DNA of 47,216 bases from CAZWKX01 sp964614095 (GCA_964614095.1 CAZTJO010000016.1:1-47216); one strand, 5' to 3'; counted from the stretch's first letter, positions 32,750 through 42,213 are shown. Numbers and translations: made by a program. Notes: generated by a model not told the origin, from the sequence alone.

Positions 32750-35335
32750 GTGAACCAGGCTCCCGGAACTCTCCTGTCGGATCCGCTGTCGGGCCCAAGT
32801 CCTGAGAGGGTGGCGCGCGTCTTTATCCTGGTCGCCATCGGCACCGTGTCGATGGCGATCTTTGCGCTGATGCGGCCCGACCAGATCTTCTTGGCCAACA
32901 CCCCGACGGGCGGCGACATGGGGGCGCACGTGCTGCTGCCGGCCACGCTGCGGGATTCGGTGCTCCCTTCGGGGCGGCTCTTGGGCTGGAGCGGAGATTG
33001 GTACGCCGGCTTCCCGGTTCTCTACTTCTACTTCCCGCTGCCCGCCTTCGCCATCGTTCTGCTCGATGTGTTCCTGCCCTACGGGGTGGCCTTCAAGCTG
33101 GTGACCGTTGCCGGCCTGGTTGCCATGCCACCGGCCGCCTACTACTTCGCCCGTTCGATGGGTTTCGATCGTGCCGTGGCGGTGGTTGGAGGTGTTGCCG
33201 GGGGCTTTTTTGTGCTGATGGAGAATTACTCGATTCTTGGGGGGAACACCCTGTCGACGTTGGCCGGGGAGTACTCGTACTCCTGGTCGATGGCTCTGTC
33301 GCTTTTCTATCTGGGCTTGCTGACCCGGAACACCAGGAAGGGGAGGGGCTTCACTGTGGGCGCGGCGGTTCTCCTGGCGCTGACCGCACTGTCGCATGTC
33401 GTCACCGCCTCAGTGGCCGTCGTGGCTTCCGTGGCTCTTCTGTACCGGCGCAAAGGAGTCGAGGCCGTTTTTGGATCTTGGGTGCTCGGATTCCTTTTTG
33501 CCGCCTGGTGGGCCGTACCTGTTGTGGTCCGCAAGCTGGGTGGCCTGATGACGAGCATGAAGTGGTGGCCGCGCCAGGACTGGAAACACTGGCTGTGGCC
33601 GGATTTTGGGGGCTATTGCGAGACGGCGTGCCCGGCTCGAGACCTGGCTCCGCTGCTCCTGCTCGCCGTCGGCGGCATCGTCTGGGCGGCGGCGCGGCGC
33701 AAAGCCATCGGCCCGGCCATCCTTATGATGGCCTTTCCCGTCATCGTCTTCTACGTTTTTGCGGGTGTCCCCTTTGCCTCGATTATGTACCGGGACACGC
33801 TCAACTCCCGCTGGCTGCCCTATTTCTATTTTGGCGTGTTCCTCTTCGCCGGGCTTTTTGTCGGCATGCTGCTTGCCGCCATCGCCCGGCGGCTGCGGCA
33901 GGTGACGCCCGGACGTGTGTTTGCCGCGCTGGTGGCACTCCTGGCGGCGGGAGAGGGTGCGGCCATCATCATCAACCTGCATCTATCCGGGTCCATCTCC
34001 GACAGGCTGTATGTGATGGCTCTCGTCGCGGTGCTGTGTGGGCTAGGGGCGGCCCCGGCCCTACTCGCCTTTGTTGTGGAGCGGCCCGTGCCCCCGGATA
34101 TGTACGTCGCCATCGGCTCGATGTCGCTGGGCTCGTTGGTGGTGTGGCTGGTGGGAGCCGTTCCCTTCTACTCGGGCCGGGGAGCAAGCATTCTCCAGCT
34201 TGGAGGCATCGCCGCCGGATCGGCGGCGCTCCTGGCCCTGGTGATGCTGGTTGCGCTGTGGCGCCCGGCTCCGCGGACGGTATGGGTCACCGCCGGCGCC
34301 GGGGTGCTCCTCTTCATGAACCTGTCTCTGTTCTCGGTGCACAAGACCCCGGGATGGGCCGGGTGGAACTACAGCGGATATGAAGGCAAAGGGAGCTACC
34401 CCGAATACCAGGCGCTCATGGAGGCGCTCGACGACGAGCCACCGGGCCGGGTGATGTGGGAGGCCAACAGCGATCTGGGCCGATACGGCACACCGATGGC
34501 GCTCATGCTCACCGGGTATTGGAGCGAAGGGCACCCGTCGATGGAGGGGCTGCTGTTTGAGTCTTCGCTGACGACGGAATTCCACTTCCTCAACGCCTCC
34601 GAGATGAGCCTGCGGCCGTCGAATCCGATCCCCGATCTCAAATACCCGGGTTTCAATCTCGACCGAGGCGTTGTCCATATGGCGCTCTACGACGTGGCCT
34701 ACTACGTCACCTTCACCGAGGAGGCCACCCGGGCTGCGGTGGGGGCCGGGCTCGAGGTGCTGGCGGAGCCCGACCCATTCACCTTGTATGCCCTGCCTGA
34801 AGCCTCGCTGGTGGACGTTGCCTCGTACCTTCCCGCCGTATGGGATGGAGAGGAGGGGTTCCGAAAAGCCGCCCTCGATTGGTACGACAATGTCGATGCG
34901 CTCGACTACTGGATGGCCGCCGATGGCCCCGCCGATTGGCCCCGCATCACCGAGGTGGGGCCCGACGATCGCCAGATTCCCTACGACGGTGTTGGAGTGG
35001 TGAGCGATATCCAACTCGACCACTACAGCATCTCGTTTCACACCGACGCCGTCGGCGTGCCCCATCTGGTCAAGGTGTCCTACTTCCCCAACTGGCAGGC
35101 AGAGGGCGCCGAAGGGCCCTACTACGCCGCTCCTTCGCTCATGATCGTGGTGCCGACCGAGGAGGACGTTTCCATCACCTTCGGCAGGGATTGGGACGAC
35201 AACCTCGGGCTGCTGTTCACCGGATCCGCTTTGCTGGGCCTGGCTGTGTGGGCGCTGAACCGGAGACGCCGTCGCTGGCGGGACGACGACGGCCGGCTAG
35301 CGCTCCTGCCAGAGTCGCCAGCGGATGCGGGCTAG
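32750..35335 (+). CDS. Polytopic membrane protein, GT-C/PTPS-related glycosyltransferase-like
   Basis: 861 residues. A first helix (FILVAIGTVSMAIFALM), then a loop with GGDMGAHVLLP and WSGDWYAGFPVLYFYFPLPA, is typical of the membrane family annotated as 6-pyruvoyl-tetrahydropterin synthase-related, which has a GT-C-like fold. About 12 to 13 helices end near residue 530, followed by a large extracytoplasmic region and a last helix with a basic tail (NRRRRRWRDDD). The loop Asp and Tyr residues may form the active site of a lipid-linked sugar transferase. Its 3' end overlaps the convergent GT2 gene by 39 bases. GTG start, no ribosome-binding site. Confidence 0.7.
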   Translation: MNQAPGTLLSDPLSGPSPERVARVFILVAIGTVSMAIFALMRPDQIFLANTPTGGDMGAHVLLPATLRDSVLPSGRLLGWSGDWYAGFPVLYFYFPLPAFAIVLLDVFLPYGVAFKLVTVAGLVAMPPAAYYFARSMGFDRAVAVVGGVAGGFFVLMENYSILGGNTLSTLAGEYSYSWSMALSLFYLGLLTRNTRKGRGFTVGAAVLLALTALSHVVTASVAVVASVALLYRRKGVEAVFGSWVLGFLFAAWWAVPVVVRKLGGLMTSMKWWPRQDWKHWLWPDFGGYCETACPARDLAPLLLLAVGGIVWAAARRKAIGPAILMMAFPVIVFYVFAGVPFASIMYRDTLNSRWLPYFYFGVFLFAGLFVGMLLAAIARRLRQVTPGRVFAALVALLAAGEGAAIIINLHLSGSISDRLYVMALVAVLCGLGAAPALLAFVVERPVPPDMYVAIGSMSLGSLVVWLVGAVPFYSGRGASILQLGGIAAGSAALLALVMLVALWRPAPRTVWVTAGAGVLLFMNLSLFSVHKTPGWAGWNYSGYEGKGSYPEYQALMEALDDEPPGRVMWEANSDLGRYGTPMALMLTGYWSEGHPSMEGLLFESSLTTEFHFLNASEMSLRPSNPIPDLKYPGFNLDRGVVHMALYDVAYYVTFTEEATRAAVGAGLEVLAEPDPFTLYALPEASLVDVASYLPAVWDGEEGFRKAALDWYDNVDALDYWMAADGPADWPRITEVGPDDRQIPYDGVGVVSDIQLDHYSISFHTDAVGVPHLVKVSYFPNWQAEGAEGPYYAAPSLMIVVPTEEDVSITFGRDWDDNLGLLFTGSALLGLAVWALNRRRRRWRDDDGRLALLPESPADAG

Positions 35336-36004
35336 GCCGGCAAGAGTTCGCGGCACCCGGGAGAGGAATGGCGAGCGGGTGTCGCGCTGCTCCTCGACCA
35401 CGGCAGGCACCTCGGCGATTCGGTAGCCGGCCCGCTCGGCGCGGATGACGAGTTCGGTGTCAAAGAGGTCTTGGGTGGAGTCGACCAACGGAACCACGGC
35501 CTCGACAACCTGACGCCGGACCATCTTCATGCCGTGGGTATCACTGACCCGGGATCCGAAGAGAAAGCGCAGGACGAGATTGAACACGAGAGTGCCCGTC
35601 CGGCGCAGAAGACCGCGGCGATCGTCGGCGCCTTGGGCCCGTTTGGAGGCCAGCACCAGATCGGCCGCCTCGGCCTTTTCTAAGGCGGCCTGCAGGAACG
35701 CTCCAGAGAAGTAGTCGATGTCGAAGTTGACCACCCAGTCTCCGGCTGCTTCCCGGAAGCCACTGCGCATGGCCGCGCCGTAGTCGGCAAGCGGCAGGGT
35801 GATCATCCGGGTGTCAGAATGCTGTTCGGCAATGGCGGCGGCGATCTCCACGGTGCCGTCGGTGGATCCGTTCTCGGCGAGGATGATCTCATAGCGCTCA
35901 CCGAGGTCACCGAGTTCGGTGTGGAGATGCTCGAGGGCGCCGCGGAGATAGGTGGCCTCGTTGTGGATCGGGATGACCACACTCAGCGTGGGCGAATCAG
36001 CCAT
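35297..36004 (-). CDS. Family 2 glycosyltransferase (dolichyl-phosphate sugar synthase-like)
   Basis: 235 residues. SVVIPIHNEATYLRGALEHL at the start, ENGSTDGTVEIA, and an NFDIDYFSGAFLQ acidic site in place of the common DxD. SDTHGMKMVRR and ELVIRAERAGYRIAEVP complete the GT-A core. No membrane helix is obvious. Members make polyprenyl-phosphate sugars for GT-C enzymes, which matches the convergent neighbour at 32750-35335. Confidence 0.8.
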   Translation of the reverse strand: MADSPTLSVVIPIHNEATYLRGALEHLHTELGDLGERYEIILAENGSTDGTVEIAAAIAEQHSDTRMITLPLADYGAAMRSGFREAAGDWVVNFDIDYFSGAFLQAALEKAEAADLVLASKRAQGADDRRGLLRRTGTLVFNLVLRFLFGSRVSDTHGMKMVRRQVVEAVVPLVDSTQDLFDTELVIRAERAGYRIAEVPAVVEEQRDTRSPFLSRVPRTLAGLARIRWRLWQER

Positions 36005-36215
36005 CAGGCGGCGAGTTTAGGGGTGGCGCCGATCGGCAGCGGGAACGTAGCACTCGCCGTGCCCGACCGGCACTCGTGGAGGCTGTCTGCCCGACCACAT
36101 CTGCCTATCTCCCCGATGTAGGTTCTGGAGGCGACCGGCGAGCCCGTTTGTGTGCCGGCAGCTGCGGTCGCCGTCGCCCGGCGAGCCTAGAACGCTGAGG
36201 TGAGCGGCCGGCCCG

Positions 36216-36221
36216 TACAAT
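36216..36221 (+). promoter_or_regulatory. Probable -10 element of the phosphomannomutase operon
   Basis: TACAAT lies eight bases before ATG 36230 and no ribosome-binding site intervenes. That spacing would place the transcription start at or next to the ATG, giving a leaderless message. The 200-base region upstream (36005-36215) carries nothing else recognisable. Confidence 0.5.
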
Positions 36222-36229
36222 GCGGCGCC

Positions 36230-37576
36230 ATGGAGCTCGATTCGATCTTCAAGGCCTACGACATCCGTGGTCTTGTCCCCGAGCAGTTGAACGGAGAGAC
36301 AGCGCGTGTCCTGGGGGCGGCATTTGCCGCCTTTGCCGGCGCCGAGCGGATCGCCGTGGGCCGGGATTGCCGCACCTCTTCGCCTGAACTCGCCGCGGCG
36401 TTTATTGCCGGGGCCGCGTCACAGGGGGTGGACGTTGACGACCTAGGTGTGATTACCACCGACATGGTCTATTTCGCCTCGGGGGCCTTCGACGAGCCGG
36501 GCGCCATGATCACGGCATCACACAACCCCAAAGGCTGGAACGGCATCAAACTCTGCCTTCCTGGCGCAGCTCCCGTCGGTGCCGAAAGCGGCCTCGACGA
36601 GGTGCGGCGCCTTGCCGCTGACCCTCCGGCGCCGCTGGAGCCCGGGCAGGTGCGGCCGCGCCGGGTGCTTGACGGGTATGTGGATCACCTGCTTTCTATC
36701 GTCGACGTTTCGCGTTTTGTCCAGCTACGCGTTGCCGCCGACGGCGGGAACGGGGTGGCGGGGGTGGCCGTGCCGGCCGTGTTCGAGCGGCTCCCCATCG
36801 AATTGATAGGCCTCTACCTCGAGCCCGACGGCACGTTTCCCAACCACCATCCCGATCCGCTGCGGCCCGAGAACCTGCGGGATCTGGAAGAGTTGATGCG
36901 CCGAGAGCGGCCCGACCTTGGGGTTGCTTTCGACGGCGATGCCGACCGCGCCTTTTTTGTGGACGACCGGCTCCGGCCACTGCCCGGAAGTACGGTGACC
37001 GCGATCATTGCCAGGTGGTTCTTGGGTCGCGAGCCCGGATCGTCGGTGGTCCACAATCTCATCTGCAGCCGCGCCGTGCCGGAGGCGGTGCGTCTGGCGG
37101 GAGGAACCCCGATTCGCACCCGCGTCGGCCACTCGTTCATCAAGGCGGTCATGAAGGAGAGCGGGGCCATCTTCGGCGGCGAGCACAGCGGCCACTACTA
37201 CTTTCGCGACAACTACGGAGCCGACTCGGGCATCCTCGCCCTGCTCGTCCTGATGCAGGTTATGTCCGAGGAGGGCCGCCCCTTGTCCGAGATCCGCTCG
37301 GTCTATGAGCCCTACGCGCAGTCCGGTGAGATCAACCTGGAGGTCATCGACCAGGCCGCAGCCACCGAGGCGGTGGCCCGAGCTTTTTCCGATGCGGAAC
37401 AGGATCGGCTGGACGGCCTTACCGCATCGTGGAGCGACCGGTGGTTCAATCTGCGTCCCTCCAACACCGAGGCGGTGCTGCGGCTCAACGTGGAGGCGGC
37501 CGACGACGCCGTGGTGGCGGCACTGGCCCGGCAGGTCGAGGAGATAATCGAGGAGGTGTCCGGTGTCGGTTTCTGA
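36230..37576 (+). CDS. manB: Phosphomannomutase/phosphoglucomutase
   Basis: 448 residues of the alpha-D-phosphohexomutase family. It interconverts mannose-6-P and mannose-1-P. FKAYDIRGL opens the protein; TASHNPKGWNGIKL (about 100-113) carries the phosphoserine; FDGDADRAFFVD (about 233-244) binds Mg; GGEHSGHYYFRD (about 315-326) is the sugar loop; and RPSNTEAVLRLNVE near the C-terminus binds phosphate. Together with the nucleotidyltransferase at 20316 it could supply GDP-mannose. It overlaps the next start by 14 bases. Confidence 0.92.
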   Translation: MELDSIFKAYDIRGLVPEQLNGETARVLGAAFAAFAGAERIAVGRDCRTSSPELAAAFIAGAASQGVDVDDLGVITTDMVYFASGAFDEPGAMITASHNPKGWNGIKLCLPGAAPVGAESGLDEVRRLAADPPAPLEPGQVRPRRVLDGYVDHLLSIVDVSRFVQLRVAADGGNGVAGVAVPAVFERLPIELIGLYLEPDGTFPNHHPDPLRPENLRDLEELMRRERPDLGVAFDGDADRAFFVDDRLRPLPGSTVTAIIARWFLGREPGSSVVHNLICSRAVPEAVRLAGGTPIRTRVGHSFIKAVMKESGAIFGGEHSGHYYFRDNYGADSGILALLVLMQVMSEEGRPLSEIRSVYEPYAQSGEINLEVIDQAAATEAVARAFSDAEQDRLDGLTASWSDRWFNLRPSNTEAVLRLNVEAADDAVVAALARQVEEIIEEVSGVGF

Positions 37577-37754
37577 GGAACTGCTTGCCATCATGGTCTG
37601 TCCGCAATGCCGAGGATCGCTTTCCGAGCTTGGTGATGCGCTGGTGTGCGATGGATGCGGGCTTCACTACCCGGTACGCGATGGCATCCCCTTCATGCTT
37701 GTGGAGGAGGCTTACCGGCCGGAGGAACAAGCCGGTGCGGAGGAGGCGCAATGA
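37563..37754 (+). CDS. Trm112-like zinc-ribbon protein
   Basis: 63 residues. CPQC and CDGCGLHYPVRDGIPFML form a treble zinc ribbon of the Trm112/UPF0434 family. Bacterial members are small, and some activate methyltransferases. It overlaps phosphomannomutase at its start and the isomerase by four bases (ATGA), as in mycobacterial manB neighbours. No partner methyltransferase is adjacent. Confidence 0.85.
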   Translation: MSVSEELLAIMVCPQCRGSLSELGDALVCDGCGLHYPVRDGIPFMLVEEAYRPEEQAGAEEAQ

Positions 37755-38758
37755 GCGGAATGCGAGAGGCCATCGCCCAGCTGCCGGACCAGCTGCGCTG
37801 GGCCGCCCGTTTGGCTGTCCCCGAGGTTCCCGCCGCCGAGGAAGCCGTGGTGTGCGGAATGGGAGGCTCGGCGATGGCCGGGGACGTCGCCGCCGCAATT
37901 GCCGTCCAAGCGGGCCGCCGGGTCCACGTTCACCGGTCCTACGGGGTGCCTTTGTGGGTCGCGGCCTCCGGCGCGCTCGTTGTTGTGGTGTCCCACAGCG
38001 GTGATACCGAAGAGGCGCTCTCGTCCTACGACGCCGCCGGCGAGGCTGGCCTGGACCGGGTGGTGGTGGCAACGGGAGGCCAGCTTGTGGCGCGGGCTGA
38101 AGCCGATCGAGCCCCGCTGGTGCAGTCTCCGCCCGCTCCCCAGCCTCGCGCCGCGGTCGGTTCGCTGGCGGGCTCGGTGCTCCGGATTCTCGAGGCGGCC
38201 GGCATGGTGCCGCCGATGACCGGCGATCTGCAGGAAGCGGCAGAGGTGGTGGAGCGGCTTCTTGGGGATGGCTCCGGCGCGGCGGTGGCACTGGCCGCAG
38301 ACCTCGCCGAGGCACTCGAGCGCCGCATTGCCGTCGTCTACGGGGGAGATGGGGTGGGGAAGGTGGCAGCCCGGCGCTGGAAGACCCAGATCAACGAGAA
38401 CGCCAAGTCGATGGCTTTCTGGGCGGAGCTCCCGGAACTCGATCACAACGAGGTCGAGGGCTGGTCGAGCCTTCCGGAGCTGGCCCGGGAACGTGTCGGC
38501 CTGGTCTTCCTCCATGATTCCGCCGAGCATCCGAGGATTTCCCGCCGCATGCAGGTGACCACCGAGATACTCGGGAGCCGCGTGGGCATCGCCGGCGAGG
38601 TGCACGCCCAGGGGGAGGGGGCGCTGGCCCGTATCTTCAGCTTGATCCTCGTCGGCGATCTGGTTTCCGTGGCGATGGCTGAACGAGCCGGTGTCGATGC
38701 CATGCCGGTTGAGGTGATATCCGAGTTCAAGGAGCGTTTGGCCCAGGAGGAATCATGA
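37751..38758 (+). CDS. Bifunctional phosphoglucose/phosphomannose isomerase-like SIS protein
   Basis: 335 residues. The SIS domain shows VVCGMGGSAMAGDVAAAIA and VVVVSHSGDTEEALSSYDAA, then the C-terminal isomerase half with the Glu and His of INENAKSMAFWAELPELDHNE. It would connect fructose-6-P with mannose-6-P for the mutase next door. ATG 37751 overlaps the Trm112-like stop, so a longer frame is rejected. It matches Rv3256c of mycobacteria in position. Confidence 0.85.
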   Translation: MSGMREAIAQLPDQLRWAARLAVPEVPAAEEAVVCGMGGSAMAGDVAAAIAVQAGRRVHVHRSYGVPLWVAASGALVVVVSHSGDTEEALSSYDAAGEAGLDRVVVATGGQLVARAEADRAPLVQSPPAPQPRAAVGSLAGSVLRILEAAGMVPPMTGDLQEAAEVVERLLGDGSGAAVALAADLAEALERRIAVVYGGDGVGKVAARRWKTQINENAKSMAFWAELPELDHNEVEGWSSLPELARERVGLVFLHDSAEHPRISRRMQVTTEILGSRVGIAGEVHAQGEGALARIFSLILVGDLVSVAMAERAGVDAMPVEVISEFKERLAQEES

Positions 38759-40002
38759 AGCACGACATCGCCGATCCATCGCTGGCCGAAGAGGGCAGGC
38801 GACGCATCGATTGGGCCGGACAACGTATGCCGGTGCTCGCCACCATCACCGAGCGTTTTCGTGCCGAGTCGCCGCTGTCCGGCGTCCGGGTGGGCGCATG
38901 CCTGCACGTCACCGCCGAGACGGCCAACCTGATGCTGGCTCTGCAGGCTGGCGGTGCCGAGGTCGGCCTGTGCGCGTCGAATCCGCTCAGCACGCAGGAC
39001 AACGTGGCCGCTGCCCTGGTGGCCGATGGTATGCCGGTGTTCGCCGTGCGCGGCGAGGACTCCGATCGCTATTACCGGCACATCCGCGATGTGCTGGACA
39101 TGAATCCCGAGGTGACCATGGACGACGGAGCGGATCTGGTGAGCACCCTGCTTAAGGAGCGTCCCGACCAGGCGCCGCTCGGTTCCACGGAAGAGACCAC
39201 CACCGGGGTGATTCGGCTGCGGGCCATGGAGGAGGCCGGTGTGCTGCGTTTCCCCGTGGTGGCGGTGAACGATTCGGCGACAAAACACCTCTTCGACAAT
39301 CGTCACGGCACCGGGCAGTCGGCGCTGGACGGCATTCTTCGGGCCACGAACATACTGTTTGCCGGGCGGACCCTTGTTGTTGTTGGCTACGGCGACTGCG
39401 GTATCGGAGTGGCGGCCCGGGCCAAGGGCCTGGGCGCCAAAGTGGTCGTCATTGAGGTTGACCCGGTTCGGGCGCTATCGGCGGCGATGGAGGGCTACCA
39501 GGTCATGACTGCAGCCGATGCCGCCGCCGTCGGGGATGTGTTCATCACCGTGACCGGCAATCTGGGTGTTCTGCGCGGCGAACACTTCGATCTCATGAAG
39601 GACGGCGCCATCCTGGCCAATGCCGGCCATTTTGACGTGGAGATCGATCTGGGTGATCTGGAGGCGCGTATCACAGCCCGGCGCCGGATTCGCCATGAGC
39701 TCGACGAGTGCACCCTTGCCGACGGGCGCAGGCTCTACCTGGCTGCAGGCGGCCGCCTGGTGAATCTGGCCGCGGCCGAGGGACATCCGGCCGACGTCAT
39801 GGACATGTCGTTTGCCAATCAGGCACTGGCCGCAGAGTGGCTCAAGGCGAACGCCGGAACACTGGAGCCGCGGGTGTACCGGCTGCCGGAGTACCTTGAC
39901 GCCGAGGTGGCCCGAATCAAGCTGGAGAGTCTGGGGGCCGGCCTGGAGACGCTGACTCCGGAACAGGAGGAGTACCTGCGCTCTTGGGAATTGGGCACCT
40001 AG
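38755..40002 (+). CDS. ahcY: Adenosylhomocysteinase
   Basis: 415 residues. SAH hydrolase splits S-adenosylhomocysteine into adenosine and homocysteine. CLHVTAETANLMLALQAGGA, NDSATKHLFDNRHGTGQSAL (catalytic Lys and Asp), the NAD-binding VVVGYGDCGIGVAARAKGLG and LANAGHFDVEID are present. It lacks the ~40-residue insertion of animal and many bacterial enzymes, so it is the short form. GYGDCGIG differs from the usual GYGWCGKG, which alters the NAD pocket slightly. Overlaps the isomerase by four bases and the convergent protease by four. Confidence 0.93.
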   Translation: MKHDIADPSLAEEGRRRIDWAGQRMPVLATITERFRAESPLSGVRVGACLHVTAETANLMLALQAGGAEVGLCASNPLSTQDNVAAALVADGMPVFAVRGEDSDRYYRHIRDVLDMNPEVTMDDGADLVSTLLKERPDQAPLGSTEETTTGVIRLRAMEEAGVLRFPVVAVNDSATKHLFDNRHGTGQSALDGILRATNILFAGRTLVVVGYGDCGIGVAARAKGLGAKVVVIEVDPVRALSAAMEGYQVMTAADAAAVGDVFITVTGNLGVLRGEHFDLMKDGAILANAGHFDVEIDLGDLEARITARRRIRHELDECTLADGRRLYLAAGGRLVNLAAAEGHPADVMDMSFANQALAAEWLKANAGTLEPRVYRLPEYLDAEVARIKLESLGAGLETLTPEQEEYLRSWELGT

Positions 40003-41798
40003 CCGGGTAAGAAGCTCTGGTTGACGGTCTCTCGGACATCAAAGACCAAGCCGTGTTCCCGTGCTGCACTCTCGAGGGTGTCACTGATCTCGCGCTCTAC
40101 CAGCTCGTCTTTTTCGAGCAGCGCATCGCGCAGGGCAATGATCAGGTGCCGATTCTCGGAAAGCAGTCCCGACACCACAGCCTTCTGCTCGGCAAGGAGG
40201 TCGTCCACGGCATCGCGGGCTTTGGGGTCGGAGAGGACCTTGGCGACGAGGTTGCCGGCAAAGGGCCCTCCGTCGAGCGAGCGGAACGATATGAGAGAAC
40301 CGCCGAGGCCCATGGAGCCGACCATCTCCACCGCCATGTTGGTGGCCGCGGCCAGGTCACCCGCAGGCCCGGTCCCCGACTCACCGTAGAAGAGCTCCTC
40401 GGCAACCATGCCCCCGAAGGCAATCTGTATCAAGGCCAGTGTCTCGCTGCGCCGCTTTGTGTAACGCTCTTCCGTTTCGCTGTGGGCGAGCAGGCCCAGG
40501 GCATCCTTGCGCTTCACGATGGAGAGGAGCTCGAGCTTGCGTCCTTTGCCCACCAGGTAGGCCACTACGGCGTGTCCCGACTCGTGGGTGGCAATACACT
40601 CCCGCTCTTCAGTGGTGTACTCGGTAGGTTCGGCCAGTCCGATCTCCACGTCCATGCGGGCCCGGCGGAGGTCATCGATCGAAAGGCAACGGCGCTCGTC
40701 ACGCAGGGCGAAGAGCAGAGCCTCGTCGAAGAGGCGCTCCAGGCTGGCGGGCGAGTAGCCCATGGTGGAGGCGGCGAGGTCATCCCGTGCGGTGTCGCTG
40801 AGTGTTTCGTCGTGGGATTTGGTCTCGAGGAAATAATCGATGAGCTCGCGGCGCTGTTTGCGAGCCGGCATGGCGAAGTGGAGTACTCGATCGAAGCGTC
40901 CCGGCCGCAACAGCGCCGGGTCGAGTTGATCGGCCCGGTTGGTGGCACCGATCAGGAGCACGTTGGCGAATGAGGGCCGGGCCGTCTTCAGCTGGCGATG
41001 CGGCGGCAAGAACTTGTTGGCCAGGCGTTTCCTCCAATTGCGGAACTTGAGCCAGCGTGGCGGATCGTCGAACGACTGCATCTGCACGAGAAGTTCGTTG
41101 ACCACTCCTCCTACTCCTTCGGAGATTGCGGCCCGCTCTGTTGCCGGCTCCAGTGTGGAGTAGTGGCTCAGGCCTCCGCGTTTGGCTCCGATGGCGTCGA
41201 ACTCCTCGATGAAGCCGATGGCGCCGCCTTCCTCGCGGGCCACCTTGCGCAATTTGCGGAAATACGACCGGATCTTCCGAGCGGTGGCGCCGTACCACAT
41301 GCTCTGGAAGGCGGTGGAGGAAACGAACAGGAAAGGAACGCCGGCCTCCTTGGCGAGTGCCTTGGCGGTGTAGGTCTTGCCGGTGCCGGGCGGGCCCTCG
41401 AACAGAACGCCGCGGCGTGGCTGGCCGCCCATCTGATCACGGAACTGTTGGTGGTTCAGGAAGACGTCCAATGTGTGGCGCACCTCGACAAGCACCGGCC
41501 CGAGGCCTTTCACGTCATCAAAGGTGACGTCGATCTGCTCCGGCAGGAAGATGACCTCGGGGGAGCGGCCGTTGCCGAGCATGGGGCCGATGAGGACGAT
41601 GGCGAGGAGTAGAACGATGACGATGCCGGGGATCCAGTAGACCGCCTCGGGGGGCAGGTCGGGCCAGCCGGGGGACACCGGGTTGCCGGAGATGATTCTT
41701 ATCCACAGCCAGATGACGAGCGGCGACAGGATGATGGCCACGCGGCGTAGGCGTTTCCGACGCTGGCGTTCTCGATTGACTTGAACGTCGACTGGCAT
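39999..41798 (-). CDS. Divergent FtsH-type membrane AAA+ zinc metalloprotease
   Basis: 599 residues. Two helices (about 19-38 and 52-74) bracket a very short external loop, unlike the roughly 70-residue FtsH loop. Walker A is GPPGTGKT (135-142). Walker B reads GFIEEFDAIGAKR, with Glu in place of the usual Asp. The pore motif FVG is replaced by MWYG. Between Walker B and the second region of homology (IGATNRADQLDPALLRPGRF) lies a basic insertion (about 245-275). The protease site HESGH (405-409) and the third ligand Asp481 are intact. It likely degrades membrane or cytosolic proteins. Seven start residues are basic and cytoplasmic. An FtsH orthologue may exist elsewhere. Confidence 0.85.
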   Translation of the reverse strand: MPVDVQVNRERQRRKRLRRVAIILSPLVIWLWIRIISGNPVSPGWPDLPPEAVYWIPGIVIVLLLAIVLIGPMLGNGRSPEVIFLPEQIDVTFDDVKGLGPVLVEVRHTLDVFLNHQQFRDQMGGQPRRGVLFEGPPGTGKTYTAKALAKEAGVPFLFVSSTAFQSMWYGATARKIRSYFRKLRKVAREEGGAIGFIEEFDAIGAKRGGLSHYSTLEPATERAAISEGVGGVVNELLVQMQSFDDPPRWLKFRNWRKRLANKFLPPHRQLKTARPSFANVLLIGATNRADQLDPALLRPGRFDRVLHFAMPARKQRRELIDYFLETKSHDETLSDTARDDLAASTMGYSPASLERLFDEALLFALRDERRCLSIDDLRRARMDVEIGLAEPTEYTTEERECIATHESGHAVVAYLVGKGRKLELLSIVKRKDALGLLAHSETEERYTKRRSETLALIQIAFGGMVAEELFYGESGTGPAGDLAAATNMAVEMVGSMGLGGSLISFRSLDGGPFAGNLVAKVLSDPKARDAVDDLLAEQKAVVSGLLSENRHLIIALRDALLEKDELVEREISDTLESAAREHGLVFDVRETVNQSFLPG

Positions 41799-41903
41799 CG
41801 GTTCACTCCACCGGACGGGTGCTCTGCGTCACTGTAACCACCGAGAGTGTTTGAGGAAACTGGGAAGCCACTTTGGTCGAGCCATTTGGCCTCCCGGTGT
41901 GGA

Positions 41904-42213
41904 CTAGTCAGACGGTGATCTCGTTCCCGCCGGCGCCTCCGGCGGGGCGCCCGCCGATGTTGCGGAGAGTGGTGGTGGCGATGGAGTTACGGGTCTCTCC
42001 CCGGTGAACTGGACCTGTTGCCCGGTCACCGGGGCCTTGAGGAGGGTGATGATGTCGGAAGAGGTGGCGAGTTCGTCGGCATGCCGCTCTGCTGAGCCTG
42101 GCTGGGCCCGCGTTGGCGAAATCACAGAGCGTTTCGAAACTGCGCCGGCCGGAGGACTCGAGGATGGAGGCGGCGAGCCTCGCCGGGACGAACGTACCGT
42201 GGTTCAAACGCAC
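41904..42213 (-). pseudogene. Small hypothetical gene split by a +1 frameshift
   Basis: The GTG-start frame from 42213 codes VRLNHGTFVPARLAASILES then SGRRSFETLCDFANAGPA with strongly G/C third positions; afterwards that frame turns into low-complexity basic sequence. The overlapping frame, one base on, takes over near 42085-42105 and continues with ERHADELATSSDIITLLKAP and VTGQQVQFTGERPVTPS, again with G/C-rich third positions, to TAG at 41904. The join gives a protein of about 102 residues. One extra base (or one assembly error) is the simplest reading; a programmed shift is possible. No family recognised. Divergent from comF with a 38-bp gap; 105 bases upstream of the protease gene. Confidence 0.5.

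Noticed and set aside
38700..38760. SAH riboswitch ahead of ahcY
   Set aside because: ahcY begins inside the preceding gene by an ATGA overlap, leaving no leader for a riboswitch.
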